The notes beneath the pieces were generated by a model that was not told the origin of the DNA, did not search any database, and saw nothing but the letters and a program-made list of their open reading frames with translations. The position numbers and the translations under genes were made by a program. From contig NZ_JAWZSQ010000014.1 in assembly GCF_034096925.1 (NCBI RefSeq), forward strand, positions 62,001 to 126,000: DNA of 64,000 nucleotides, read 5' to 3'. This document shows, one piece after another, positions 36,261 through 43,383 of the stretch (the first letter of the stretch is position 1; each line of letters starts with the position of its first letter). The DNA is from Patulibacter defluvii (GTDB lineage: Bacteria > Actinomycetota > Thermoleophilia > Solirubrobacterales > Solirubrobacteraceae).

Positions 36261-36422
36261 GCGGGAGATTCCCTCTTCGCTGTGCTGATGGTGCCACCCG
36301 CCCGCCCTGCCGACGTGCAGGGGGAACCGGTGGAGACCGGGGGTCGGACGACCCGGTCGGAGCCTACCAACCGGCCTCGGCCGCCCCGCCGCCACGGACT
36401 CCGCGGCGACGGGTGGCGCGGA

Positions 36423-37874
36423 TCAGGCCTCGGCGTCGTCGCCGTCGGCGGCGTCGTCGCCAGCCTCGGCGGCGGCGCGGGCGGCGCGCTCCTCGGCGAC
36501 CCACGGGCGGCCGCCGGTGTCCTCCTCGTCGCCGGGGATCGGCGTCCAGAGCAGGTTCCGGGCCTTCGCGTCCTCGACCGAGACGGCGGTCGCCGACTCG
36601 ACCAGGCGCTCGATCGCCTGCTGCTCGGCGACGTCGGAGCGGAGCTCGTCCAGGTGGCCCTGGTTGGTGAGCCGCTTGAGCAGCTTCTCCGGCGTGGTGC
36701 CCTGCTGGGCGGCGGGGCCGGTCAGCGCGTCGAGCAGGTCGCCCTCGCCCGGCTCCAGGCCCTCGGCCTCGACGTAGGCGTGGACGGCGGCCTCGCGGCG
36801 GAGGCTGCGGGCGGCCTCGGGGCGGGCCTCGGCCAGCACGTCGGCCTCGCTCTTGCCGGCCATCTGGAAGTACAGCTCGCGCGAGATGCCCTGGTGGGCC
36901 AGCTGGTGGAGGGTGCGCTCCAGCAGCTCGCCGGCGCGGGCCTCGGCCAGCGACTCGGGGATCTCGACCTCGGCGGCGAGGCTGAGGGTGTCGATCACGG
37001 CCTCGCGGAACTCGCGCTCGATCGCGGCCTCGTCCTGCTCCTTCAGCCGCTCGCCGATCTCCTCGCGCAGCTCGGCCAGCGAGTCGGCGCCGGCGGCCTC
37101 CTCGGCGAAGGCGTCGTCGAGCTCCGGCAGCTTGCGCTCCTGGACCTCGTGGACGGTGACGGCGAAGACCGCCTCCTTGCCCTGCAGGTGCTCGGCACCG
37201 TAGTCGTCGGGGAAGGAGACGCGGACGTCGCGCTCCTCGTCCTTCTTGGCGCCCTGGAGCTGGTCCTCGAAGCCGGGGATCAGGCGGCCGGAGCCGAGCT
37301 CGATCAGCTGGTCGCGGCCGGCGCCGCCCTCGAACTCCTCGCCGTCGATCCGGCCGACGAAGCTGACCAGGACGGTGTCGCCCTCGGCGGCGGCGCGGTC
37401 GACCGGCTCGAGCTTGGCGTGACGCTCGCGCAGCTGCTCGAGGTCGGCGTCGATCCGCTCGTCGGCGGCGACGGCCTCGCGGCGGCCGACCTCGATCTTG
37501 ACGTCGCCGAGCTTGGCGGTCGGGCGGACGCCGATCTCGAAGTCGAACTTGACGCCCTCGCCGGCCTTCGGCGCCTCGCCGATGTTGACGCTCGGCTCGC
37601 CGACGGTGTTGAGGTTGGCCTCGTCGACCGCGGCGGCCAGCCACTCGCCCATCGAGCGGCGGAGGGTCTCGTCGAGCACCGCCTCGCGCCCGTAGCGGCG
37701 CAGGACGACCGGCGGCGGGACCTTGCCCTTGCGGAAGCCGGGGACGCGGAGATCGCGGCCGAGGACCTTGGCCGTGGCGAGCAGCGCCTGCTCGACGGCC
37801 TTGGGGGTCACCTCGGCCTCGACCTTGACGCGGGACTCGGGAAGCTCGGTGACGGTCGTCGTGACGGTGGACAT
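36423..37874 (-). CDS. tig: Trigger factor
   Basis: Encodes 483 residues: ribosome-binding N-terminal domain (ESRVKVEAEVTPKAVEQALL, VPGFRKGKVPPPVVLRRYG, with the FRK-type signature), an FKBP-like prolyl isomerase domain (about 150-235) and a helical C-terminal chaperone domain ending in an acidic tail. It shields nascent chains at the tunnel exit. I start at the ATG giving MSTVTTTVTEL rather than a TTG 12 bases upstream. Confidence 0.96.
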   Translation of the reverse strand: MSTVTTTVTELPESRVKVEAEVTPKAVEQALLATAKVLGRDLRVPGFRKGKVPPPVVLRRYGREAVLDETLRRSMGEWLAAAVDEANLNTVGEPSVNIGEAPKAGEGVKFDFEIGVRPTAKLGDVKIEVGRREAVAADERIDADLEQLRERHAKLEPVDRAAAEGDTVLVSFVGRIDGEEFEGGAGRDQLIELGSGRLIPGFEDQLQGAKKDEERDVRVSFPDDYGAEHLQGKEAVFAVTVHEVQERKLPELDDAFAEEAAGADSLAELREEIGERLKEQDEAAIEREFREAVIDTLSLAAEVEIPESLAEARAGELLERTLHQLAHQGISRELYFQMAGKSEADVLAEARPEAARSLRREAAVHAYVEAEGLEPGEGDLLDALTGPAAQQGTTPEKLLKRLTNQGHLDELRSDVAEQQAIERLVESATAVSVEDAKARNLLWTPIPGDEEDTGGRPWVAEERAARAAAEAGDDAADGDDAEA

Positions 37875-37898
37875 GAGGATCGGCAACGATAGCTCGCG

Positions 37899-38057
37899 AT
37901 GAGCGATCGGGCTCCCTCACCACTGGATCGAGCGCTGCTGGCCGTCGTCTCGGGGCCGGCCGGGCAGCTGCTGGGGACGGTCCTGGAGCTGTCGGCGCTG
38001 GCGGCCGCGGGCGTGCGCGAGCGGCTCGCCCGGGCGAGCCGCTCGCGGCGACGGTGA
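37899..38057 (+). CDS. Possible 52-residue basic protein
   Basis: A frame reading MSDRAPSPLDRALLAVVSGP..., with a hydrophobic middle (QLLGTVLELSALAAAGV) and an arginine-rich end. It is divergent from tig across 24 bases and followed at once by a strong hairpin at 38057-38082, which would fit a short transcript. No Shine-Dalgarno and no recognised family; it may not be translated. Confidence 0.4.
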   Translation: MSDRAPSPLDRALLAVVSGPAGQLLGTVLELSALAAAGVRERLARASRSRRR

Positions 38058-38082
38058 CCCCGGCCGCGGCTGCGGCCGGGGT
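38057..38082. terminator. Hairpin terminator candidate
   Basis: A perfect 11-base stem ACCCCGGCCGC / GCGGCCGGGGT with a four-base loop lies immediately after the small plus-strand frame and before the stop of the minus-strand secreted-protein gene. It could end both transcripts. There is no U-tract. Confidence 0.65.
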
Positions 38083-38109
38083 CGCCGGTCGTCGCTCCTG
38101 CCCTCCCGA

Positions 38110-38859
38110 TCAGCAGTTGACGGTGAGCGCGAACTGGCGGTCGGCGGCGGTGCCGGCGCTGGTCTGGGTGAAGACCCGCAGCTGGTTGGTGCCGACCGGC
38201 TCGAGCGCGGCGTTGGCGCCCGGGGCGGTGCCGTAGGCGGTCACGTTGGGCACGCACTTGGTGATGTCGCCGTCGGCGGTCACCAGGTACTTGCCGGTGT
38301 CCTCCTTGACCGCGGCGGTCAGGCCGCGCTGGTTGGCGATCTTGCCGTCGGCGCTGACGACGGCGATCTTGGTGCGGGCGAGGGTGTCCTCGACGATCTG
38401 GTTGGCGTCCTTGCCGTCGACCTTGTCGGCGTTGAGGCCGTCGGCGACGCCGAGCGCGTTGGTGGTGAACGGCTTGGCCTCGGCCTTGTTCGAGCCGGAG
38501 GTCGTGATCGAGCCGCCCGAGGCGCCGCGGAAGCGGAACTTGAAGGCGTTGCCGTTGCTCAGGTTCGAGGCCTCGATGCAGCCCTGGCGGCCGAGGTCGG
38601 CGCGGCAGCCGTAGATCGCGCCGCCGCCCGAGCCCTTGTTCGACTGGCGGGTCGAGAAGGTCGAGTTGGACGAGATGATCTCGGTCTCGCTGCTGAACGA
38701 GCGCCCGTTCGACGGGTTGCGCTCGCCGCCCTTGACGGTCGAGCCCTCACCGGCGCCGATCGCCAGCGGGGCGGCGACGGCCACCGCGGCGATGGTGGCG
38801 GCGAGCACGGTCAGGACGCGGCCACGAGCGCCGCGAAGAATGGCCCGGAGACGGGACAT
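38110..38859 (-). CDS. Secreted protein of unknown function with NADKVDGK motif
   Basis: Encodes 249 residues. The ATG at 38859 is preceded by a perfect AGGAGG eight bases upstream, the strongest ribosome site in the window. A signal peptide (RVLTVLAATIAAVAVAAPLAIGA) is followed by a Ser/Gly/Asn-rich region and the segment DGLNADKVDGKDANQIVED, a motif seen in many Thermoleophilia secreted proteins and phage tail fibre-like repeats. Three cysteines are exported. Function unknown; the strong site suggests high expression, perhaps a surface protein. Confidence 0.8.
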   Translation of the reverse strand: MSRLRAILRGARGRVLTVLAATIAAVAVAAPLAIGAGEGSTVKGGERNPSNGRSFSSETEIISSNSTFSTRQSNKGSGGGAIYGCRADLGRQGCIEASNLSNGNAFKFRFRGASGGSITTSGSNKAEAKPFTTNALGVADGLNADKVDGKDANQIVEDTLARTKIAVVSADGKIANQRGLTAAVKEDTGKYLVTADGDITKCVPNVTAYGTAPGANAALEPVGTNQLRVFTQTSAGTAADRQFALTVNC

Positions 38860-39028
38860 GGTGTTCCTCCTGGATCGGGGGGATCTCAGGGCGTGCGCGC
38901 ACCTCGGCCTCCGGTCTCCCGGCACGGATCAGGCACGACCCGGCGTCGTGCGGCGCAACCCCTTGCACCCCCTCGAAACCGGCCACCGCCGGAAGAGTTG
39001 CGGTACGCAAGGAACGGCCCGGAACGCA

Positions 39029-39059
39029 CGACGCCGCCGTGATGGCCACGGCGGCGTCG
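39029..39059 (-). terminator. Hairpin downstream of tRNA-His
   Basis: A perfect 13-base stem (39029-39041 with 39047-39059, five-base loop) begins eight bases after the 3' end of tRNA-His on the minus strand. It lacks a U-tract but is the strongest hairpin in this gap. A second, seven-pair hairpin lies at 38933-38951. Confidence 0.65.
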
Positions 39060-39067
39060 GCGACGAG

Positions 39068-39141
39068 GGGCGAACGACGGGACTCGAACCCGCGACCGCC
39101 TGGATCACAACCAGGAGCTCTACCAACTGAGCTACGTCCGC
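39068..39141 (-). tRNA. tRNA-His (GTG)
   Basis: The minus strand folds as a tRNA with acceptor GCGGACG/CGTTCGC (one G-U), D arm GCTC/GAGC, anticodon loop TTGTGAT with anticodon GTG, and T loop TTCGAGT. The extra 5' G (39141) opposite C73 (39068), a hallmark of tRNA-His, is encoded. CCA is not encoded. Confidence 0.95.
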
Positions 39142-39187
39142 CGCGTCGAGTGGAGGGTACAGGCCGCGTGCTCCCAACGCCCTGCAG

Positions 39188-39300
39188 GTGGATGCGAGGT
39201 GCACGTAGGCCAAGCAGGTCGCCGCCGGGAAGCGAGAGCTGTACTCGGTACTGCCGAGCGAACCAGGTGGCGAGATCCGACGCGTCCGCAGACGCCGGGC
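39188..39300 (+). repeat. Dispersed structured repeat, copy B1
   Basis: First of two tandem copies with a 123-base period. Positions 39216-39287 match 39339-39410 of copy B2 at 71 of 72 bases. The core has AAGCAGGTCG, AAGCGAGAGC and GTAC-TCG-GTAC. Its own outer stem is poorly complementary, unlike the other copies; its right arm pairs better with the left arm of B2. Confidence 0.8.
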
Positions 39301-39310
39301 GCGGTCGCGG

Positions 39311-39432
39311 GCGGATGCCTGGTGTTCGTGGACCGAGGAGGTCGCCGCCGGGAAGCGAGAGCTGTACTCGGTACTGCCGAGCGAACCCGGTGGCGAGATC
39401 CGACGCGTCCACGGACGCCAGGCGCCGTCCGC
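39311..39432 (+). repeat. Dispersed structured repeat, copy B2
   Basis: Second tandem copy. The left arm at 39318-39333 pairs with 39407-39422 over 16 pairs (14 Watson-Crick, two G-U), extended by GCGGATG (39311-39317) with 39423-39432 through a three-base bulge. Its 3' end lies only three bases from the 3' end of tRNA-Arg (39436). Confidence 0.8.
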
Positions 39433-39435
39433 GGA

Positions 39436-39509
39436 TGCCCCCGGGTGGATTCGAACCACCGACCGGCGGATTAGAAGGCCGCTGCTCTGTCCAGCTGAGC
39501 TACGGGGGC
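39436..39509 (-). tRNA. tRNA-Arg (TCT)
   Basis: Acceptor GCCCCCG/CGGGGGC, discriminator A, D arm GCTC/GAGC, anticodon loop CTTCTAA with anticodon TCT, T loop TTCGAAT. The last anticodon-stem pair is C-U, tolerated in this isoacceptor. CCA is not encoded. Two copies of a structured repeat separate it from tRNA-His downstream. Confidence 0.95.
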
Positions 39510-39555
39510 GTGCCGGGCACCGTAGCGGACCGACCCGACCGCGCCCGGCGCCCGT

Positions 39556-40239
39556 TCAGCCCGAGGGCCGGCGGCGCTTGGCGAAGGTCTGGAAGACGAT
39601 GTCCCACCAGGGCGCGCTGATCCCGTAGCCGCGGGTGTCGTCCTGGAAGTGGTGGCGCATGTGCAGCTCGCGCAGCCAGCGGCCGGCCGCCGTCCGCGGA
39701 CGGTGGTGGTGGAGGTGGTGGTGGGTGGTGTCGTAGACCAGGTAGCCGAGGATGAACCCGGCCCCCAGCGTCAGCCCGTTGGTGACCCCGAGCGCGCCGA
39801 CGAAGAGCAGCACGAAGAGGGTGGTGCCGGGGACCGAGACGGCCGGCGGCATCACCAGCCGCAGCGGGTCGTTGGGGTGGTCGTGGTGGACGCCGTGGAC
39901 CATCCAGTGCAGGCGTGCCCCGAAGCCCTGCTCGGGCTCGAAGTGGAAGAGCACGCGGTGGACCCAGTACTCGACCAGGCCCCAGAGCACCCAGCCGGCG
40001 GCGATCAGGCCGACGAGGGTCGCGGTAGAGGCGCCGCGGCGGTGGGCGGCCACGATCAGGACCACGATCACCGGGATGAAGATGATCAGCGGCACCGCCG
40101 GGTGGACGCGCGTGAAGCGGTCGATCAGCGGCGTGCGGAACATCGGGGGCGACGCGCGCAGCACGTCGGTGCGACGGACCTCGTCGCCGGGCGGAACGCG
40201 CTCGCCGACGAGGGACGGTGGCTCCTCGGTCGTCGTCAC
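39556..40239 (-). CDS. Fatty acid hydroxylase / sterol desaturase superfamily protein
   Basis: Encodes 227 residues with about four membrane helices and the diiron histidine cluster expected of the family: EYWVHRVLFHFE, HGVHHDHP, HHHLHHHRP and HMRHHFQDD. It resembles FA2H-type 2-hydroxylases that use O2 and electrons to hydroxylate acyl chains. The electron donor is not adjacent. The substrate could be a fatty acid, sphingolipid-like lipid or carotenoid; the sequence alone does not settle this. Confidence 0.88.
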   Translation of the reverse strand: MTTTEEPPSLVGERVPPGDEVRRTDVLRASPPMFRTPLIDRFTRVHPAVPLIIFIPVIVVLIVAAHRRGASTATLVGLIAAGWVLWGLVEYWVHRVLFHFEPEQGFGARLHWMVHGVHHDHPNDPLRLVMPPAVSVPGTTLFVLLFVGALGVTNGLTLGAGFILGYLVYDTTHHHLHHHRPRTAAGRWLRELHMRHHFQDDTRGYGISAPWWDIVFQTFAKRRRPSG

Positions 40240-40260
40240 TCCCCCATCCTTGCAGGTCGG

Positions 40261-40272
40261 CGAACGCGTTCG
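40261..40272. promoter_or_regulatory. 12-base palindrome upstream of the hydroxylase gene
   Basis: CGAACGCGTTCG is a perfect palindrome starting 22 bases upstream of the hydroxylase ATG on the minus strand, inside the expected promoter. It could be an operator; no regulator is adjacent. Confidence 0.3.
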
Positions 40273-40312
40273 GTTCCTCGAAGCCGAGCGGCGGGACGGC
40301 GGCCGGGAACGA

Positions 40313-40342
40313 CGAAGGGCGCGGCAGCGGCCGCGCCCTTCG
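40313..40342 (-). terminator. Hairpin terminator of the peroxiredoxin gene
   Basis: A perfect 13-base stem (40313-40325 with 40330-40342, loop AGCG) lies 36 bases after the peroxiredoxin stop and before the hydroxylase promoter, on the same strand. Confidence 0.75.
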
Positions 40343-40378
40343 ACGGCGGGGCGGGCGGCCGTCGGGCCGCCCGCGGGA

Positions 40379-41011
40379 TCAGGCCTGCGGGGCCTTGGTC
40401 TTGCGCAGGTACGGCTTGATCGTCTCGTAGCCGGGGAACAGCTCGGCGGCCTCCTCGTCGGAGACGGCCGGCGTGATGATCACGTCCTCGCCCGGCTTCC
40501 AGTCGGCGGGCGTGGCCAGGCGGTGCTTGGCGGTCAGCTGCAGCGAGTCGATCACACGCAGGATCTCGTCGAAGTTGCGACCGGTGCTGGCCGGGTAGGT
40601 CAGCGTCAGCTTGATCTTCTTGTCCGGGCCGATCACGAAGACCGAGCGGACGGTCTGGGTGTTCTCGGCGGCCGGCGGGATCATCCCGTAGAGGTCGGCG
40701 ACCTGACGCTGCGGATCCCCGATCAGCGGGTAGTCCGGCTTCGCGCCCTGGGTCTCCTCGATGTCGGCGGCCCACTTCTCGTGGTCCTCGATCTCGTCGA
40801 CCGAGATCGCGATCACCTTCACGTTGCGCTTCGAGAACTCGTCCGAGAGCTTCGCGACGGCGCCGAGCTCCGTGGTGCAGACCGGCGTGAAGTCAGCCGG
40901 GTGCGAGAAGAGCACGCCCCAGCTGTCGCCGAGCCAGTCGTGGAACTGGACCTCGCCCTGGGTGGTCTGGGCGGTGAAGTCGGGGGCGGTGTCCCCGAGG
41001 TGCAGGGTCAT
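40379..41011 (-). CDS. 1-Cys peroxiredoxin (Prx6 type)
   Basis: Encodes 210 residues. The peroxidatic cysteine C45 lies in HPADFTPVCTTELG; there is no other cysteine, and the long C-terminal domain (about 160-210, ending ELFPGYETIKPYLR) is typical of the Prx6 group. It reduces peroxides using an external thiol donor. GGAAGGA precedes the ATG. A strong hairpin follows. Thioredoxin reductase and OsmC genes elsewhere in the window could take part in the same defence. Confidence 0.95.
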   Translation of the reverse strand: MTLHLGDTAPDFTAQTTQGEVQFHDWLGDSWGVLFSHPADFTPVCTTELGAVAKLSDEFSKRNVKVIAISVDEIEDHEKWAADIEETQGAKPDYPLIGDPQRQVADLYGMIPPAAENTQTVRSVFVIGPDKKIKLTLTYPASTGRNFDEILRVIDSLQLTAKHRLATPADWKPGEDVIITPAVSDEEAAELFPGYETIKPYLRKTKAPQA

Positions 41012-41180
41012 GCTTGTCCTTCCGTCGCGGAGCGGGCGACCCAGGCGGGTCGCGGGTGTCGTGCCGGATCGTCGCCGCGCGACCCACCAGCCGAATGCCA
41101 ATTCTGGCAAATCCGGGTGGAGATTACGTGATCGCCCCGTGACGGCCCAGCGACGGCTGGTCGCCGCGCGCGCTCGTCAG

Positions 41181-41254
41181 TCGGGGCGGCCGGATTCGAA
41201 CCGGCGACCCCCGGCACCCAAAGCCGGTGCGCTACCAGGCTGCGCCACGCCCCG
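41181..41254 (-). tRNA. tRNA-Pro (TGG)
   Basis: Acceptor CGGGGCG/CGCCCCG with C1-G72 as expected for tRNA-Pro, discriminator A, anticodon stem CCGGC/GCCGG with loop TTTGGGT giving anticodon TGG, T loop TTCGAAT. CCA is not encoded. Confidence 0.95.
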
Positions 41255-41400
41255 AACTGGCGGCAGGAGTATAGGTCGGCGGCCGGCGTCGGTTCGAGCG
41301 CCGTCGTCCCCGACCGCTCGCGGCGGACGGTTGTCGGACCACCCGTGCCGGCGTCGCCGCGGTGCCATACTGGGCGTTCGGCCCCGATCCGGGATGAAGC

Positions 41401-41814
41401 ATGAAGGTCAACGCTCGCGCCGTTCGCGAGGAACACTTCCGTCATGGCGTGCGGATGCGCCAGCACGGCATCACCATCGACGAGCCCGTCGAACTCGGCG
41501 GCACCGATGCCGGTCCCACCCCGCAGGAGCTGCTGGCGGCGAGCCTCGCGGCCTGCACGGCGATCACGCTCCAGATGTACGCCGAGCGCAAGGGCTGGGA
41601 CATCGGCGAGCTCGACGTCGAGTGCACGTACAAGCCGGCCCCGGAGCGCGGCTGTCCGACCCGCTTCGAGCTGGTGATGCACGTCGACGACGCGCTCGAC
41701 GACGAGCAGGTCGAGCGGCTGCGCGTGATCGCCACCAAGTGCCCGGTCCACCGGGTGCTCGACGGCGAGGTCATGTTCGACGAGCGTGTCGAGCGGGTCT
41801 CCCACGTCCAGTGA
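41401..41814 (+). CDS. OsmC family peroxide reductase
   Basis: Encodes 137 residues. The two redox cysteines are C52 in LAASLAACTAI and C114 in ATKCPVHR, the arrangement of OsmC/Ohr-like proteins that reduce organic hydroperoxides. It belongs to the short OsmC-like (YhfA-type) group rather than Ohr proper. The 3' end overlaps the Nudix gene by 29 bases, suggesting coupled translation. Confidence 0.92.
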   Translation: MKVNARAVREEHFRHGVRMRQHGITIDEPVELGGTDAGPTPQELLAASLAACTAITLQMYAERKGWDIGELDVECTYKPAPERGCPTRFELVMHVDDALDDEQVERLRVIATKCPVHRVLDGEVMFDERVERVSHVQ

Positions 41815-42397
41815 CCCCCGTCAGCGCCTGCGCCAGGCGCTGATCGAGCCGGCGCGGGCGGCGACGATGTCCGCGCCCGGCACCACCCGGGCCGCCGTCC
41901 TGGTCCCGCTGCTGGACCTCGGCGACCGGGTCCACGTGCTGCTCACCCGCCGCCGCAGCGACATGCGCCGGCACGCGGGCGAGATCTCGTTCCCCGGCGG
42001 TCGCTGCGACCCCGAGGACCCGACGCCGACGGCGACCGCCCTCCGCGAGGCCCAGGAGGAGGTCGGCCTGCCGCCCGGCAACGTCGACGTGCTCGGCGCG
42101 CTGCCGCCGACCGGGACGATCGTGACCGGCTACGTCGTCTACCCGATCGTCGGCTGGATCGAGCGGCCGGAATCGTGGATCCCCTCCCCGCGCGAGGTCG
42201 ATGCGGTGCTCGAGCTGGACGCCGGCGCGCTGCTCGCCGGCTACCAGCGGCGACGGCTGATCCGCCGCGGGATCCCCTTCCAGACCGACGCCTACGTCGT
42301 GGGCGAGCACCTGATCTGGGGTGCCACGGCGCGGATGCTCGGCGACCTCTTCGAGCGGATCCCGCCCGAGATGGTGACGCCGCCGCCCGTCGCCTAG
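41786..42397 (+). CDS. Nudix hydrolase, CoA pyrophosphatase type
   Basis: Encodes 203 residues from a GTG. The extended signature HAGEISFPGGRCDPED followed by TALREAQEEVGL is that of NudL/CoA diphosphatase proteins, which split CoA and acyl-CoA to 3',5'-ADP and phosphopantetheine. The N terminus RLRQALIEPARA also fits that group, supporting the early start; an ATG at 41867 would remove it. A strong hairpin (42399-42449) follows. Confidence 0.88.
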   Translation: MSSGSPTSSDPRQRLRQALIEPARAATMSAPGTTRAAVLVPLLDLGDRVHVLLTRRRSDMRRHAGEISFPGGRCDPEDPTPTATALREAQEEVGLPPGNVDVLGALPPTGTIVTGYVVYPIVGWIERPESWIPSPREVDAVLELDAGALLAGYQRRRLIRRGIPFQTDAYVVGEHLIWGATARMLGDLFERIPPEMVTPPPVA

Positions 42398-42398
42398 C

Positions 42399-42449
42399 CG
42401 CCCGCCGTCACGTTCCGGTCGCTGGTCGTCCGGAACGTCGCAGCGGGCG
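42399..42449. terminator. Hairpin between convergent genes
   Basis: An inner nine-base stem ACGTTCCGG / CCGGAACGT with an 11-base loop is enclosed by CGCCCGC / GCGGGCG. It fills the gap between the Nudix gene and the minus-strand gene ending at 42458. Confidence 0.7.
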
Positions 42450-42457
42450 AGACCGAG

Positions 42458-42955
42458 TCAGCCGCGGTCGCGGGCGAGGATCCGCTCGATCGCGTCGGCG
42501 GTCGACGCCGCCCAGCCGTCGGCGTCCTCGGGCTCGTGGTAGAGCAGGCCCCAGGGGATCTCGTTGTGGCGGCAGAGCCGCTCGACGATCCGCGCGCCCT
42601 GGCTCAGCAGCTCGACCGGTAGCGTGCCCGAGCACTCGTAGAGGACCCCGCGGACCGTGGTGTCGATCGTCCGCTCCAGCAGCATCTCCAGCCGGGTCCC
42701 GTGGAGCGCGCGCACCTTCGCCTCGTCGCCGGTGGCGTTGCCGAGCGCCCAGACCAGCACCGTGACGTTGTCGAGCGCGTAGCGGAGCGTCCCGATCCGG
42801 TCGGGATCGCCGTCCCACGGCTCGCCGCCGGCCGCGCGGATCGCGTCGTGGCGAGCCGGGTCGCGGGTGACGACGCGGACGGCGTGGCCGTCGGCCGCGA
42901 GCGTGCGGGTCAGGCGCAGGCCGCGCTCGCCGCCGCCGATCAGGAGCAGCCGCAT
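42458..42955 (-). CDS. NAD(P)-binding, epimerase-like protein
   Basis: Encodes 165 residues. A Rossmann-type start MRLLLIGGGERGLRLTRTLA and VVTRDPARHDAIRAAG suggest nucleotide binding; the middle has VLVWALGNATGD. It is short compared with most NAD-dependent epimerases, so it may be a reduced family of its own. Its ATG overlaps the stop of the upstream small membrane gene by one base. Confidence 0.65.
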   Translation of the reverse strand: MRLLLIGGGERGLRLTRTLAADGHAVRVVTRDPARHDAIRAAGGEPWDGDPDRIGTLRYALDNVTVLVWALGNATGDEAKVRALHGTRLEMLLERTIDTTVRGVLYECSGTLPVELLSQGARIVERLCRHNEIPWGLLYHEPEDADGWAASTADAIERILARDRG

Positions 42956-43290
42956 CAGCGCTCGCCGCCGTCCGGGTGCTCCAACGCGTCGCGCCGGGCG
43001 ATCCACTCGGCCAGCGCCTGGCGGTCGGCCTGGACGCGCGCGTCGAGCTCGTCCTCGGTCAGGTCGGGAGCGCCGCGCCGGCGGCGGCGATCGTTGGTGG
43101 CTTGGAGCATCTGCTGCACGTCGTCGATCTCGTCCATCGCGGCCTGTTCGGGGGTGCGGGTCGGGCGCCAGTCCAGCTGGGCCGAGCCGTTGCCCGGCCA
43201 CAGCAGGCCGAGCAGCACCAGCCCACCCACGAGCGCCAGCACCAGGCCGGTGCTGACGACGATGAACGAGACGCCCGAGGGGGCCGCCAT
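42955..43290 (-). CDS. Small single-pass membrane protein
   Basis: Encodes 111 residues with one N-terminal membrane helix (about 8-30, IVVSTGLVLALVGGLVLLGLL) and a charged soluble tail predicted helical (EIDDVQQMLQATNDRRRRRG, LTEDELDARVQADRQALAEW). Unknown function. A TAGACT box (43297-43302) lies 6 bases before the ATG, suggesting a leaderless transcript. Translationally coupled to the next gene. Confidence 0.7.
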   Translation of the reverse strand: MAAPSGVSFIVVSTGLVLALVGGLVLLGLLWPGNGSAQLDWRPTRTPEQAAMDEIDDVQQMLQATNDRRRRRGAPDLTEDELDARVQADRQALAEWIARRDALEHPDGGER

Positions 43291-43383
43291 GGCCCGAGTC
43301 TACGCGCCGGGCCCCGCCCCGGTCCGCCGCACCGGCGGGGGCCGGGGAGGTCGAGTATCGTCGCGCCCGGAGGACGACGACCC

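Noticed and set aside
36335..36358. Hairpin in the tig-clpP gap as a terminator
   Set aside because: The stem needs a two-base bulge and the genes are a classical co-expressed pair; evidence is too weak to list.
39188..39432. Tandem repeats as a CRISPR array
   Set aside because: Only two units with a 123-base period and nearly identical content throughout; no short repeat/unique spacer structure and no cas genes.
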